From positions 1 to 52,985 of the forward strand of contig DFAM01000006.1 of assembly GCA_002365595.1 (NCBI GenBank): a DNA stretch of 52,985 bases, in the 5' to 3' direction. A program made the translations under genes and the position numbers. The notes beneath the pieces are model-generated. The model saw only the letters and a program-made list of their open reading frames with translations. It made no database searches and was not told where the DNA came from. The stretch is from Acinetobacter sp. UBA3106 (GTDB lineage Bacteria > Pseudomonadota > Gammaproteobacteria > Pseudomonadales > Moraxellaceae). Numbering within the stretch: the first letter of the stretch is position 1; each line of letters begins with the position of its first letter. Below are positions 26,692 through 35,415 of the stretch, one piece after another.

Positions 26692-27672
26692 ATGTCACTG
26701 GAAGCCCTGACCACTGAAGCGCTCGCTGCGATTGCAGCAGCAGAGGACCTTGCTACACTCGATCAAGTACGAGTGCAATTTACAGGGAAGAAAAGCCAGC
26801 TCGCGGAACAATCCAAGGCACTGGGTAAAATGGACCCGGAAGAACGTAAAGTTTTTGGGGCCAAAATTCATGCGGTTCGTGAAGCCATTACAGGCGCATT
26901 GACGGCTCGTCAGACTGAATTACAAAAAGCTGCATTAGAACAAAAGCTTGCTAGCGAAACTATTGATATTACCTTGCCAGGCCGTGGTCAAAGTGTGGGC
27001 AGTATTCACCCTGTGACTCAAGTGCAAGAACGTATTTGCCAGTTCTTTACCAAAGCCGGTTTCACTGTTGCGACAGGCCCTGAAGTTGAAGACGATTATC
27101 ACAACTTTGAAGCCCTGAACATTCCGGGTCATCACCCTGCACGTGCCATGCATGACACTTTCTATTTTGATGTGAATCATTTATTGCGTACCCATACTTC
27201 TGGTGTGCAGATTCGTACCATGGAAACCCAACAACCACCGATTCGTATTGTTTGCCCGGGCCGTGTTTATCGCTGCGACTCGGATCAAACCCATTCGCCA
27301 ATGTTCCATCAAATTGAAGGTTTATACATTGCGGAAAATACCAGCTTTGCAGAATTGAAAGGTTTGTTGATTAACCTGTTGAACGAATTCTTTGAAAAAG
27401 ATTTAACCGTACGTTTCCGTCCATCTTACTTCCCGTTCACTGAGCCAAGTGCAGAAGTCGATATTATGGATGAGCGCGGTCGCTGGTTAGAGGTTTTAGG
27501 TTGCGGTATGGTGCATCCGAATGTACTTCAGGCAGCAGGTATTGATTCTGAAAAATACAAAGGTTTTGCGTTTGGCTTAGGTGTGGAACGCTTTGCCATG
27601 CTTCGCTACGGTGTGAATGACTTACGTATGTTCTTCCAAAATGATGTGCGTTTCTTACGCCAGTTTGCGTAA
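26692..27672 (+). CDS. pheS: Phenylalanine-tRNA ligase alpha subunit
   Basis: Catalytic subunit of the alpha2-beta2 class II synthetase that charges tRNA-Phe. The protein is 326 residues, with an N-terminal coiled coil that binds tRNA (about 1-90) and the catalytic core. Class II motifs include FTVATGPEVEDDYHNFEALN, motif 2 around RIVCPGRVYRCDSDQTHSP, and motif 3 near FAFGLGVERFAML. The ATG at 26692 gives the usual MSLEAL start; a TTG four codons earlier is unnecessary. It is first in the operon with pheT, separated by a 132-base gap containing a repeat. Confidence 0.97.
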   Translation: MSLEALTTEALAAIAAAEDLATLDQVRVQFTGKKSQLAEQSKALGKMDPEERKVFGAKIHAVREAITGALTARQTELQKAALEQKLASETIDITLPGRGQSVGSIHPVTQVQERICQFFTKAGFTVATGPEVEDDYHNFEALNIPGHHPARAMHDTFYFDVNHLLRTHTSGVQIRTMETQQPPIRIVCPGRVYRCDSDQTHSPMFHQIEGLYIAENTSFAELKGLLINLLNEFFEKDLTVRFRPSYFPFTEPSAEVDIMDERGRWLEVLGCGMVHPNVLQAAGIDSEKYKGFAFGLGVERFAMLRYGVNDLRMFFQNDVRFLRQFA

Positions 27673-27683
27673 ACGAATTTATT

Positions 27684-27775
27684 AACCTCTCCCTGACCTC
27701 TCCTAAAAGGAGAGGGGGATTTTCAATATGAAACAGGGGTCTCTCTTTGAAAAATAGAGAGTTAGACGGGATTCA
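27684..27775. repeat. Palindromic C/T-G/A-rich repeat element, copy B
   Basis: Between pheS and pheT. The left arm (about 27684-27721, with CTCTCCTAAAAGGAGAG) and the right arm (about 27734-27773) are related in inverted orientation and can each form a hairpin. It resembles the loci at 20527, 39048 and 44827. Confidence 0.75.
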
Positions 27776-27804
27776 AGAAATTAGATTTATAGGTCTTTAT
27801 AGAA

Positions 27805-30186
27805 ATGAAAATTAGCGAAAATTGGTTACGCACCTGGGTTAACCCAGCTATTGATAGTGAAAAACTGTCTGATCAATTGACTATGCTTGGTCTGGAAGTG
27901 GATGAATTGGCGCCAGCGGCTAAACCTTTTACAGGTGTGGTTGTAGGTGAAGTACTGACTGTAGAACAACATCCAGATGCTGACCGTTTACGTGTGACCA
28001 CGGTAAATATTGGTTCTGGCGAGCCATTACAAATTGTTTGCGGTGCACCAAATGTACGTGCCGGCATGAAAGCCCCAGTGGCAACCATTGGTGCTGTACT
28101 TCCAGGTGATTTTAAAATCAAAAAAGGCAAACTTCGTGGTATTGAATCACAAGGTATGCTTTGTGGTGCTTCGGAAATTGATCTTGAAGATAAAATTGAT
28201 GGCTTGTTAGAGCTACCAAGCGATGCACCTGTAGGCGTGAACGTCCGTGAATACTTAGACCTTGATGACAACGTTATTGATATCAGTATTACGCCAAACC
28301 GTGGTGATTGTTTCAGTATTTGCGGTATTGCCCGTGAAATTGGGGTAATCAATCAACTTCCAGTTAACGCACCTGAAATCAAGGAAGTGGCTGCGACCAT
28401 TTCTGATGAGAAAAAAGTTGTTTTTGATACTGAAGGTTGCCCACGTTACCTAGGCCGTGTCATTAAAAACGTCAATACCAAAGCTGCGACACCACTATGG
28501 ATGGAGCGTGCACTTGCCCGTTCTGGTATCCGTCAGCACAGCATTTTGGTGGATATTACCAACTACGTCTTGATGGAACTGGGTCAACCGCTACATGCAT
28601 TTGACGGTGGCAAGGTTCAAGGTGCTGTGCATGTTCGTCAAGCGACTGCGGGCGAAAAACTTGTGCTGTTGAATGAGCAAGAAGTTGAGCTGCAAGATAA
28701 TGTCATGGTGATTGCAGATGATGAAAAAGCATTAGCAATTGCCGGGATCATGGGCGGCTTGTCTTCAGCAGTCAGTGATGCAACCACTGAAATTTTCCTG
28801 GAATCAGCATTCTTCGCGCCACTGCATATTGCCGGTCGTGCGCGTAGCTTTGGCCTGCATACTGATGCTTCTCAGCGTTATGAACGTGGTGTCGATTTTG
28901 AATTACCATTGATCGCTATGCACCGCGCATCACAGCTGATTGCTGACCTGGCAGGTGGTGAGTTTGGTCCAATTACCGTGGCAGAAAAAGCTGAGCTACT
29001 ACCAACACGTGATGCAATTGAACTAAATCAAGCTCAAGTCGATCAATTATTGGGTTACAAAGTTGAATCTGACTTTATTACCGATGCCTTGCAGCGTTTA
29101 GGTTGTGTAGTCACTGTCAAAGCAGAAGGCGAGTGGAGTGTTGTTCCTCCTTCACACCGTTATGACATGGCTATTTATCAAGACCTGATTGAAGAAGTGG
29201 CACGTATTCACGGTTATGACAATATTCAAATCAGCTTACCTGTAATTGATGTAAAACTGGCAAAACATCAAGACCAGTTTGAATTGCCTCAACTTCGTCA
29301 AACCTTGGTGACTTTAGGTTATCAAGAAGCGATTAGCTTTAGCTTTGCCGATGCCAAGCTTGAAAAGCAATTGAACCCGGCAGTTAACCCATTAATGTTG
29401 GCGAATCCAATTTCAAGTGATTTGGCTGCGATGCGTTCGACGCTGCTATCTAGCCTGATTCCATGTGTACAGTACAATATCAACCGTCAGCAAAGCCGCG
29501 TGCGTTTCTTTGAGCTGGGTTTACGTTTTGATTATCAGGATGCAAAAAGCATTCATGATTTAAAACAGATTCCGACTTTGGCTTTAATTGCTGTTGGTGC
29601 TAAAACTGCTGAATCTTGGCATGGTAAAGCACAGCCGATGGATTTCTTTGACCTTAAAGGTGAAGTGGAAGAAATTTTAGCGGCAGCACGAGTGAAAGTT
29701 GAATATGTGCGTTCGGAGCGCAGCTGGTTACATCCTGGTCAATCTGCTGAAATTTTAGTAGATGGAAAATCAGTAGGTTATCTCGGTCGTCTACATCCAT
29801 CTCTGGAAGATGAGCTCGATTTGGGCATGTCTTGGGTCGCTGAACTCGATCAAAAGGCTATTTTGCAAACTTATGTATCTAATTTTACAGAATTATCACG
29901 TTTTCCATCGGTAAGACGTGATATTGCGCTTTTAATTAATGATAAGATTAATGTTAGCGAAATTCAGGGACTTATCGAAAAAACAGGTGGGGAGCTGCTA
30001 GACTCGACATGGTTATTCGATGTGTACACTGGACAAGGAGTAGAAGAAGGGAAACGCTCACTGGCATTTGCACTTCTCTGGCAGCATCCAAACCGTACAC
30101 TGGAAGATGCTGAAATTAAATCAGGTATGGATAATATCCTTCAAGTGTTGGAAAACACTTACCAAGCGACATTGAGGGCTTCATGA
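27805..30186 (+). CDS. pheT: Phenylalanine-tRNA ligase beta subunit
   Basis: Structural and editing subunit of the synthetase, with 793 residues. It shows the N-terminal EMAP/OB tRNA-binding domain (about 40-150: VVVGEVLTVEQHPDADRLRV), the B3/B4 editing region (RSGIRQHSILVDITNYVLMELGQ, broken here only by domain boundaries), B5, and a C-terminal ferredoxin-like anticodon-binding domain (SRFPSVRRDIALL). Its last four bases overlap the ihfA start (ATGA), so translation is coupled. Confidence 0.97.
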   Translation: MKISENWLRTWVNPAIDSEKLSDQLTMLGLEVDELAPAAKPFTGVVVGEVLTVEQHPDADRLRVTTVNIGSGEPLQIVCGAPNVRAGMKAPVATIGAVLPGDFKIKKGKLRGIESQGMLCGASEIDLEDKIDGLLELPSDAPVGVNVREYLDLDDNVIDISITPNRGDCFSICGIAREIGVINQLPVNAPEIKEVAATISDEKKVVFDTEGCPRYLGRVIKNVNTKAATPLWMERALARSGIRQHSILVDITNYVLMELGQPLHAFDGGKVQGAVHVRQATAGEKLVLLNEQEVELQDNVMVIADDEKALAIAGIMGGLSSAVSDATTEIFLESAFFAPLHIAGRARSFGLHTDASQRYERGVDFELPLIAMHRASQLIADLAGGEFGPITVAEKAELLPTRDAIELNQAQVDQLLGYKVESDFITDALQRLGCVVTVKAEGEWSVVPPSHRYDMAIYQDLIEEVARIHGYDNIQISLPVIDVKLAKHQDQFELPQLRQTLVTLGYQEAISFSFADAKLEKQLNPAVNPLMLANPISSDLAAMRSTLLSSLIPCVQYNINRQQSRVRFFELGLRFDYQDAKSIHDLKQIPTLALIAVGAKTAESWHGKAQPMDFFDLKGEVEEILAAARVKVEYVRSERSWLHPGQSAEILVDGKSVGYLGRLHPSLEDELDLGMSWVAELDQKAILQTYVSNFTELSRFPSVRRDIALLINDKINVSEIQGLIEKTGGELLDSTWLFDVYTGQGVEEGKRSLAFALLWQHPNRTLEDAEIKSGMDNILQVLENTYQATLRAS

Positions 30187-30479
30187 CAGCACTAACAAAA
30201 GCAGAAATGGCTGATCATTTAAGTGAGCTCACGAGTTTAAACCGTCGTGAAGCTAAACAAATGGTCGAGTTGTTCTTTGATGAGATTAGCCAAGCGCTAA
30301 TCTCAGGCGAGCAAGTTAAACTTTCAGGTTTCGGTAACTTCGAGTTGCGTGATAAACGCCAACGTCCAGGTCGAAACCCGAAAACGGGTGAAGAAATTCC
30401 AATTTCTGCACGCCGTGTAGTTACCTTCCGTGCAGGACAGAAATTCCGCCAGCGCGTTGGAAATGAGCAGATCGATTGA
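30183..30479 (+). CDS. ihfA: Integration host factor alpha subunit
   Basis: A DNA-bending nucleoid protein that works as a heterodimer with IhfB. The 98-residue protein has the family pattern TKAEMADHLSELTSL at the start and the DNA-contacting beta arm with RPGRNPKTGEEIPISARRVV. It overlaps pheT by four bases, as in many gammaproteobacteria, and its stop codon lies within the operon's terminator hairpin. ihfB is outside the window. Confidence 0.97.
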   Translation: MTALTKAEMADHLSELTSLNRREAKQMVELFFDEISQALISGEQVKLSGFGNFELRDKRQRPGRNPKTGEEIPISARRVVTFRAGQKFRQRVGNEQID

Positions 30480-30492
30480 TCTGCTTTTTTTT
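30466..30492 (+). terminator. Terminator of pheS-pheT-ihfA overlapping the ihfA stop
   Basis: AGCAGATC and GATCTGCT pair around a four-base loop and run into eight T. The ihfA TGA (30477-30479) spans the loop and stem. Confidence 0.85.
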
Positions 30493-30599
30493 GTTTTAAA
30501 TTTTAAGAGGGTCTTTTGTTTCAAACAGTACGGAACAGTGGTGTTTGTAAATTAGATCGTTTCATGCATTTTTATATGATTGAACTTTATTTAAGTCAT

Positions 30600-30633
30600 A
30601 AAAAAAGAGAGCCAAAAGGCTCTCTCTTTTTTT
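30600..30633 (-). terminator. Terminator of the alanine-rich lipoprotein gene
   Basis: AGAGAGCC and GGCTCTCT form an eight-pair stem with an AAAA loop, flanked by A and T runs, just after the lipoprotein stop codon. The symmetry means it may act on both strands. Confidence 0.8.
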
Positions 30634-30651
30634 ACTGAATAATCGTAAAGA

Positions 30652-30897
30652 TTATTGAGCAGCAGAAGCAGCAGCTTCAGAAGCTGGAGCAGCGTCAACA
30701 GCAGAAGCAGCAGCTTCAGTAGCAGCAGAAGCTTCAACAGTAGCAGCAGAAGCAGCAGCAGTAGCTTCAGAAGCAGCTACAGTAGCTTCAGATGCAGCAG
30801 CATCAGCAGCAGGAGCTTCTTCAGTTTTTTTAGCACAACCAACGAAAGCTAAAGTAGTAGCAACTGCAGCAGCAATAGCGATTTTTTTGAATAACAT
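30652..30897 (-). CDS. Small alanine-rich lipoprotein
   Basis: A predicted lipoprotein of 81 residues. The signal peptide (KK, then an alanine-rich core) ends in AFVGC, with Cys21 as the lipidated residue. The mature part is about 60 residues made almost only of alanine, serine, glutamate, threonine and valine in loose repeats such as ASEATVAASEAT. Such a tail may be a helical or disordered spacer in the envelope. The DNA is a degenerate GCA/GCT-type triplet tract that might vary in length between strains. I cannot assign a function. It has its own terminator and a long upstream gap. Confidence 0.8.
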   Translation of the reverse strand: MLFKKIAIAAAVATTLAFVGCAKKTEEAPAADAAASEATVAASEATAAASAATVEASAATEAAASAVDAAPASEAAASAAQ

Positions 30898-31317
30898 GGC
30901 ATCACTCTCTAAAATATGAGATTAAAAATAACCTATGTTAGCCTGTTGAGTGCTTTTATTCTTCCTAAAATTTGTTAGGCAGTAACAATGCAAAGGCAGT
31001 CTAACTGGTCTGCGAATATGCTATCACTGCGCATTTTGAATTACTACTAGGCGTGTGTTAAAAAATGCAAAAAAAGACAAAAAGTGAGCGTTTTTTTAAC
31101 AGAAAATAACAATCAATTGGAAGGTTTATATTGGATAAGTACTAAATAACTCGCTAAAAACTAAAGTTTTTTAAAATTAAGATTTAAAAGGAAGATTAAC
31201 CTACATATTAAGTTTACATAGAAACTGAGCAATTGTAGCTTTATGTAAGTTAAGTCAACCAAATAAAAAGGCTATCCTTGAGATAGCCTTTTAATATAAA
31301 AAAGAATAACAACCAGC
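30898..31317. other. Intergenic region rho / alanine-rich lipoprotein
   Basis: A 420-base A+T-rich gap holding the lipoprotein promoter region and, at its right end, the rho terminator. I see no ORF with coding character. Short runs of A and T could mimic hairpins, but I see no stable structure apart from that terminator. Confidence 0.5.
31266..31292 (-). terminator. Intrinsic terminator of rho
   Basis: An 11-pair stem (AAAAGGCTATC and complement) with a five-base loop, followed by TTTTTATTT on the minus strand, 26 bases after the rho stop. Confidence 0.82.
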
Positions 31318-32586
31318 TTAGTTGGTGGCTTTACGCTTCATTTGATCGAAGAAATCATCATTGGTTTTGGTTTCTTTCATGCGGTCCAGCAAGAATTCCA
31401 TCGCAGCCAATTCATCTTGAGTGTGCAATAATTTACGCAAAATCCAGACCTTACGTAAGTTATCTTCACTCATGAGACGCTCTTCACGACGCGTACCTGA
31501 TTTCTTGATGTTCATGGCCGGGAATACACGTTTTTCAGCAATACGGCGATCCAGTGTAATTTCCTGGTTACCTGTACCTTTGAATTCTTCGTAGATCACT
31601 TCATCCATCTTACTGCCTGTTTCGATCAGGGCAGTAGAGATAATGGTCAGTGAACCACCTTCTTCAATATTACGTGCAGCACCGAAGAAACGTTTTGGAC
31701 GTTCAAGCGCATGTGCATCTACACCACCGGTCAAAACCTTACCTGAAGAAGGAATTACGGTGTTATAGGCACGTGCAAGACGGGTAATCGAGTCAAGCAG
31801 AATGACCACATCTTTTTTGTGCTCTACCAAACGTTTGGCTTTTTCAATCACCATTTCAGCCACTTGTACGTGACGAGCTGGTGATTCATCAAAGGTTGAA
31901 GCAATCACTTCACCACGAACGGTACGTTCCATCTCGGTTACTTCTTCAGGACGTTCGTCAATTAGAAGCACAATCAGGAAACATTCAGGATTGTTACGTA
32001 CAATCGACTGGGCGATGTTTTGCAACAACATGGTTTTACCCGCTTTTGGCGGCGCAACAATAATAGAACGTTGGCCTTTACCAATAGGAGCTACCAAGTC
32101 AACCACACGGGCAGTCAAATCTTCAGTGGTACCATTACCCAGTTCCATCACCAATTGTTCAGTCGGGAACAATGGGGTCAAGTTTTCGAACAAAATTTTG
32201 TTACGTGAGTTTTCAGGCGTGTCGTAGTTAATTTGATTAACTTTTAAAAGAGCAAAATAGCGTTCGCCTTCTTTAGGTGGGCGAATTGTGCCGGTAATGG
32301 TATCACCGGTGCGTAAGTTGAAACGGCGAATTTGTGATGGGCTGACGTAAATGTCATCTGGGCCAGCAAGATAAGAGCCTGCTGCTGAGCGGAGGAAACC
32401 AAAACCATCAGACAGAATTTCCAGAACACCATCACCAAAAATCTCTTCGCCATTCATTGCATGGCGTTTTAAGATGGCAAAAATGATGTCTTGCTTACGG
32501 TTACGAGCCATTCCTTCTAGGCCCATAAACTCGGCAATCTTGATGAGTTCGCCAATCGGTTTTTTCTTGAGTTCAGTTAAATTCAT
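31318..32586 (-). CDS. rho: Transcription termination factor Rho
   Basis: A hexameric RNA-dependent ATPase/helicase that ends transcription at Rho-dependent sites. The 422-residue length is close to E. coli Rho. It has an N-terminal helical Rho-N domain, a cold-shock-like RNA-binding domain (about 50-120, with DGFGFLRSAAGSYLAGPDDI), Walker A (PPKAGKTML near 180), Walker B (VVILLDSITR) and the Q/R-loop region. No purine-rich ribosome-binding site precedes the ATG; CCCCCT occupies that place. A long leader of about 270 bases could serve autoregulation, which is known for rho in other bacteria. Confidence 0.97.
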   Translation of the reverse strand: MNLTELKKKPIGELIKIAEFMGLEGMARNRKQDIIFAILKRHAMNGEEIFGDGVLEILSDGFGFLRSAAGSYLAGPDDIYVSPSQIRRFNLRTGDTITGTIRPPKEGERYFALLKVNQINYDTPENSRNKILFENLTPLFPTEQLVMELGNGTTEDLTARVVDLVAPIGKGQRSIIVAPPKAGKTMLLQNIAQSIVRNNPECFLIVLLIDERPEEVTEMERTVRGEVIASTFDESPARHVQVAEMVIEKAKRLVEHKKDVVILLDSITRLARAYNTVIPSSGKVLTGGVDAHALERPKRFFGAARNIEEGGSLTIISTALIETGSKMDEVIYEEFKGTGNQEITLDRRIAEKRVFPAMNIKKSGTRREERLMSEDNLRKVWILRKLLHTQDELAAMEFLLDRMKETKTNDDFFDQMKRKATN

Positions 32587-32914
32587 AGGGGGTCAGATAG
32601 AATTAAAATTCTGGGATATGGATGAGAAAAGGGAGCAACATTGAGCCGCTTACACGCAATAAAAGTAACGCAATTGTATTTGCACAATAACAATTCAGAG
32701 GTCTGATTCATTGTTTCGAAGAGAAAAGTGTAAAAACAATTTCTGTTGCCGAGCGGCGATCTTATGTGTTGTGTCTTGTAAGAAAATGGCGGATTAGAAA
32801 TCCTTTATTCCTTGAACAAGCAATATAAGAGCTAATCATATTTTTGTCAATTTATAGACGAAAAAAATACGCTATCCGGAGATAGCGTATTGTATCAAAT
32901 TACACTGGTTTCAA
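32587..32914. other. rho leader and trxA terminator region
   Basis: A 328-base gap between trxA and rho, both on the minus strand. Its right part has the trxA terminator. The remaining ~270 bases must carry the rho promoter and leader. I see no leader-peptide ORF with a ribosome-binding site. Confidence 0.5.
32866..32891 (-). terminator. Intrinsic terminator of trxA
   Basis: An 11-pair stem (AATACGCTATC and complement) with a CGGA/TCCG loop, then a T-run on the minus strand, 24 bases after the trxA stop. Confidence 0.82.
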
Positions 32915-33241
32915 TTAGATGTTTTCTTCAATGAAAGCAGTCAATTTAGATTTTGGCGCAGCACCGACTTGTTGAGCGACAACTTCACCATTTTTAAACA
33001 TTAATAAAGCTGGAATGTTGCGGATATTGTAGTTTACGGCAGTCGCTTCACAAGCAGTTACGTCAACTTTAACAATCTTAACTTTACCTTCGAATTCTGT
33101 AGACAGTACTTCTAGTACAGGGGCAATGGCTTTACACGGTGCACACCAGCCTGCCCAGAAATCGACAAGTACAGGAACGTCAGATTGTAAAACGTCCGCT
33201 TCGAAGTTCGCATCAGTTGTGTTTACGATATTGCCAGACAT
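32915..33241 (-). CDS. trxA: Thioredoxin 1
   Basis: A general cytosolic disulphide reductase of 108 residues with the thioredoxin fold (VPVLVDFWAGWC, then the cis-proline region NIPALLMFKNG). The active site is WCAPC (Cys33 and Cys36) rather than the standard WCGPC; the codon is clearly GCA. It lies upstream of rho on the same strand, as in many gammaproteobacteria, but is separated from it by its own terminator. Confidence 0.95.
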   Translation of the reverse strand: MSGNIVNTTDANFEADVLQSDVPVLVDFWAGWCAPCKAIAPVLEVLSTEFEGKVKIVKVDVTACEATAVNYNIRNIPALLMFKNGEVVAQQVGAAPKSKLTAFIEENI

Positions 33242-33844
33242 GGATATGCTCCAAATAAAATTTTAAGTTAGTTCTATAACTATAAGTATTACATAGCCTC
33301 GTTTAACTATGTAGAGGGATATGTAAATTTTCAACCATTATATTGAGTTTGTCTAATTGATGCTCACGATATTGATTATCGTGTCCTACAATTGATCTTT
33401 TCATACCTCAAAAGGATTGAATATTGAATTTTTAAACCCTCACTGCTTTATTGAATTGATTCAATTCTAATGCGTTTGTGGAGGGAGTTTATCTAGTTTT
33501 GAAAGTTCAAAATCAAAATCTCAAAATATCGTTTAAGGCACTAAGAAAAACCTATTGTTTCCCATAAATGACTTCTTAAGCCAGTTTTAAACACTGCTTT
33601 AAAATGCAGGGTAAACGATAGGAAATAAATAGCCTCCTTATTGCACTCACAAATTCATTACTTGCTAAAAATCTATTTGTTATTTTGACTTTAGGAATTA
33701 CGGGGCATTGTTGAAAAAATAATTGAGCAAAGAAGTTTATTTTTTAATGGATTAAAAAACTGCTTCATTTGAGCTCATAAATGGCTTTTAAATTGCATGT
33801 ATGTGAATTACTCTAAGCATAATTCTTATAGGTTCGTTTGAATA
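33242..33844. other. Long divergent intergenic region trxA / ppx
   Basis: At 603 bases this is the longest gene-free stretch. It contains an inverted repeat near trxA (TACATAG/CTATGTA, 33290-33313), a seven-pair hairpin (CACGATA/TATCGTG, 33365-33383), a larger foldable element at 33551-33622, and a sequence at 33700-33720 resembling an IS5/IS903-type end. Promoters for trxA and ppx must lie here. No protein-coding ORF is convincing. Confidence 0.55.
33551..33622 (+). ncRNA. Possible structured RNA element
   Basis: CCTATTGTTTCCC at 33551 pairs with GGGTAAACGATAGG ending at 33622 (12 of 13 positions). A second inner stem, GTTTTAAA with TTTAAAAT, sits inside. One outer pair is G-U only in plus-strand RNA, which favours a plus-strand transcript. 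No transcription evidence is available; it could also be an old mobile-element remnant. Confidence 0.3.
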
Positions 33845-35365
33845 ATGTCTGATTTTTTGATTGATGAAGAGTTACTTGCTGCCATCGATATGGGGTCGAA
33901 CAGCTTTCACTTGGCTATTGCCCGTGTAGATCATGGCGAAGTAAAAAAAGTGGCTTCGATGTCAGAAAAAGTACAATTAGCAGCGGGTCTGGATGAAAAT
34001 AAAAATTTGACCGAAGCTGCACAGCAACGTGGTTTGGCCTGTCTGGCACGTTTTGTCGGGCGTCTGAGTTCTGTGCAACCCAACCGCTTGCGTATTGTCG
34101 CGACCAATGCGTTACGTCAGGCAAAAAATGGTCACGAATTCATTCAGAAAGCTGCTGAAATTTTACCCAAGCCGATTGAGATTATTGCCGGTCGTGAAGA
34201 AGCCCGTCTGATTTATCTAGGCGTTTCACACACCATGGCCAACAGTGGCCGTCGTCTGGTGATTGATATTGGTGGTGGTTCAACTGAACTGATTATTGGC
34301 GAAGCATTTGAGCCGATTCATACTGAATCTGTACAAATGGGCTGTGTGGCATTTACCACAGCCTATTTTATGGATGGCGAAATTAACCAGAAAAGTTTCG
34401 ATAAAGCGGTGACTGCTGCCCGCAAAGAAATTTCAGGAATTGCCAATACCTATAAAGCGGCAGGGTGGGATACCGTAGTCGGTTCAAGCGGAACCATTAA
34501 AGCCTGTCGTCAGATTACAGTGAACATGGGCTGGAGCAATGAAAAAGAAGAGCTTACCCGTGAAGGTCTGGAAAAACTTAAAGACAAGCTGCTTAAATAT
34601 AAGCATGTCACTGAAATGGAATTTGATGGCTTAAAAGAAGACCGCCGAGCAGTTTTGCCAGCAGGGATTGCCATTTTATATGCCGTATTTGATGTCTTGG
34701 GTTTAGACAAACTGGTCTATTCAGATGGGGCTTTACGTGAAGGCGTGATGTATGACTTGTTGGGACGTTTCCAGCATGAAGATATTCGTGACCGTTCTGT
34801 GCATGCCTTGATGGGACGCTATAATGCAGATACCAAACAAGCTGAACGTGTAGCCAATACGGTGCAGCAATTGTTTAACGGTGTTGCGAAATCTCTGAAT
34901 TTAACCAATGATGACAGTGACTTACTGCGTCGTGCTGCATGTTTGCATGAAATTGGTTTGGCGATTAGTCACAGTGGTTACCATCGCCACGGGGCTTATT
35001 TATTGCAACATTCGGATATTCCCGGTTTCTCGCAAATTGATCAAAACCATTTGTCACATTTGGTCGCTCATCATCGTCGTAAACTTCGTGGTGATGCACG
35101 AGTGGATGTTTCAAAAGTCGGTGGTAGCAAACTTGTGTACTTATGTCTATTGCTTCGTTTAGCTGTTTTGCTGAATCATAGTCGTAGCGATGAGATGCTT
35201 CCTGCCATTGAATTAAGTGTTGTCAATGAGCAACAATGGCAACTCAGCGTTTCTGGCGATGCCAAACAATGGCCTTTGCTTGTAGCAGACTTGCATGATG
35301 AACAGGTGCAGTTTAAGCATTGGGATATTGAATTGAATATTCAGTCGGAACAATTTATCTATTAA
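33845..35365 (+). CDS. ppx: Exopolyphosphatase
   Basis: A Ppx/GppA-family phosphatase that removes terminal phosphate from polyphosphate; some members also hydrolyse pppGpp. The 506-residue protein has the ASKHA-type start (AAIDMGSNSFHLAIARV), VIDIGGGSTELIIG near 140 and GSSGTIKA, then an HD-like C-terminal part (HEIGLAISHSGYHRHGAYL), as in the long Ppx subgroup. The ribosome-binding site is weak. It is divergent from trxA and is followed after 50 bases by accA on the same strand. Confidence 0.94.
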   Translation: MSDFLIDEELLAAIDMGSNSFHLAIARVDHGEVKKVASMSEKVQLAAGLDENKNLTEAAQQRGLACLARFVGRLSSVQPNRLRIVATNALRQAKNGHEFIQKAAEILPKPIEIIAGREEARLIYLGVSHTMANSGRRLVIDIGGGSTELIIGEAFEPIHTESVQMGCVAFTTAYFMDGEINQKSFDKAVTAARKEISGIANTYKAAGWDTVVGSSGTIKACRQITVNMGWSNEKEELTREGLEKLKDKLLKYKHVTEMEFDGLKEDRRAVLPAGIAILYAVFDVLGLDKLVYSDGALREGVMYDLLGRFQHEDIRDRSVHALMGRYNADTKQAERVANTVQQLFNGVAKSLNLTNDDSDLLRRAACLHEIGLAISHSGYHRHGAYLLQHSDIPGFSQIDQNHLSHLVAHHRRKLRGDARVDVSKVGGSKLVYLCLLLRLAVLLNHSRSDEMLPAIELSVVNEQQWQLSVSGDAKQWPLLVADLHDEQVQFKHWDIELNIQSEQFIY

Positions 35366-35415
35366 CAAGTGATTGGTTAACAAGTTATTGTTAATTTAGG
35401 GATAATGGTCGACCT

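Noticed and set aside
27873..28352. 159-codon minus-strand ORF inside pheT
   Set aside because: It lies fully within the well-conserved pheT gene, with low-complexity serine/proline content and no binding site.
30655..30852. Serine/arginine-rich ORF on the plus strand
   Set aside because: It is the antisense of the alanine-rich lipoprotein; triplet repeats give open frames on both strands. The lipoprotein has a signal peptide, lipobox and terminator, and this frame has none.
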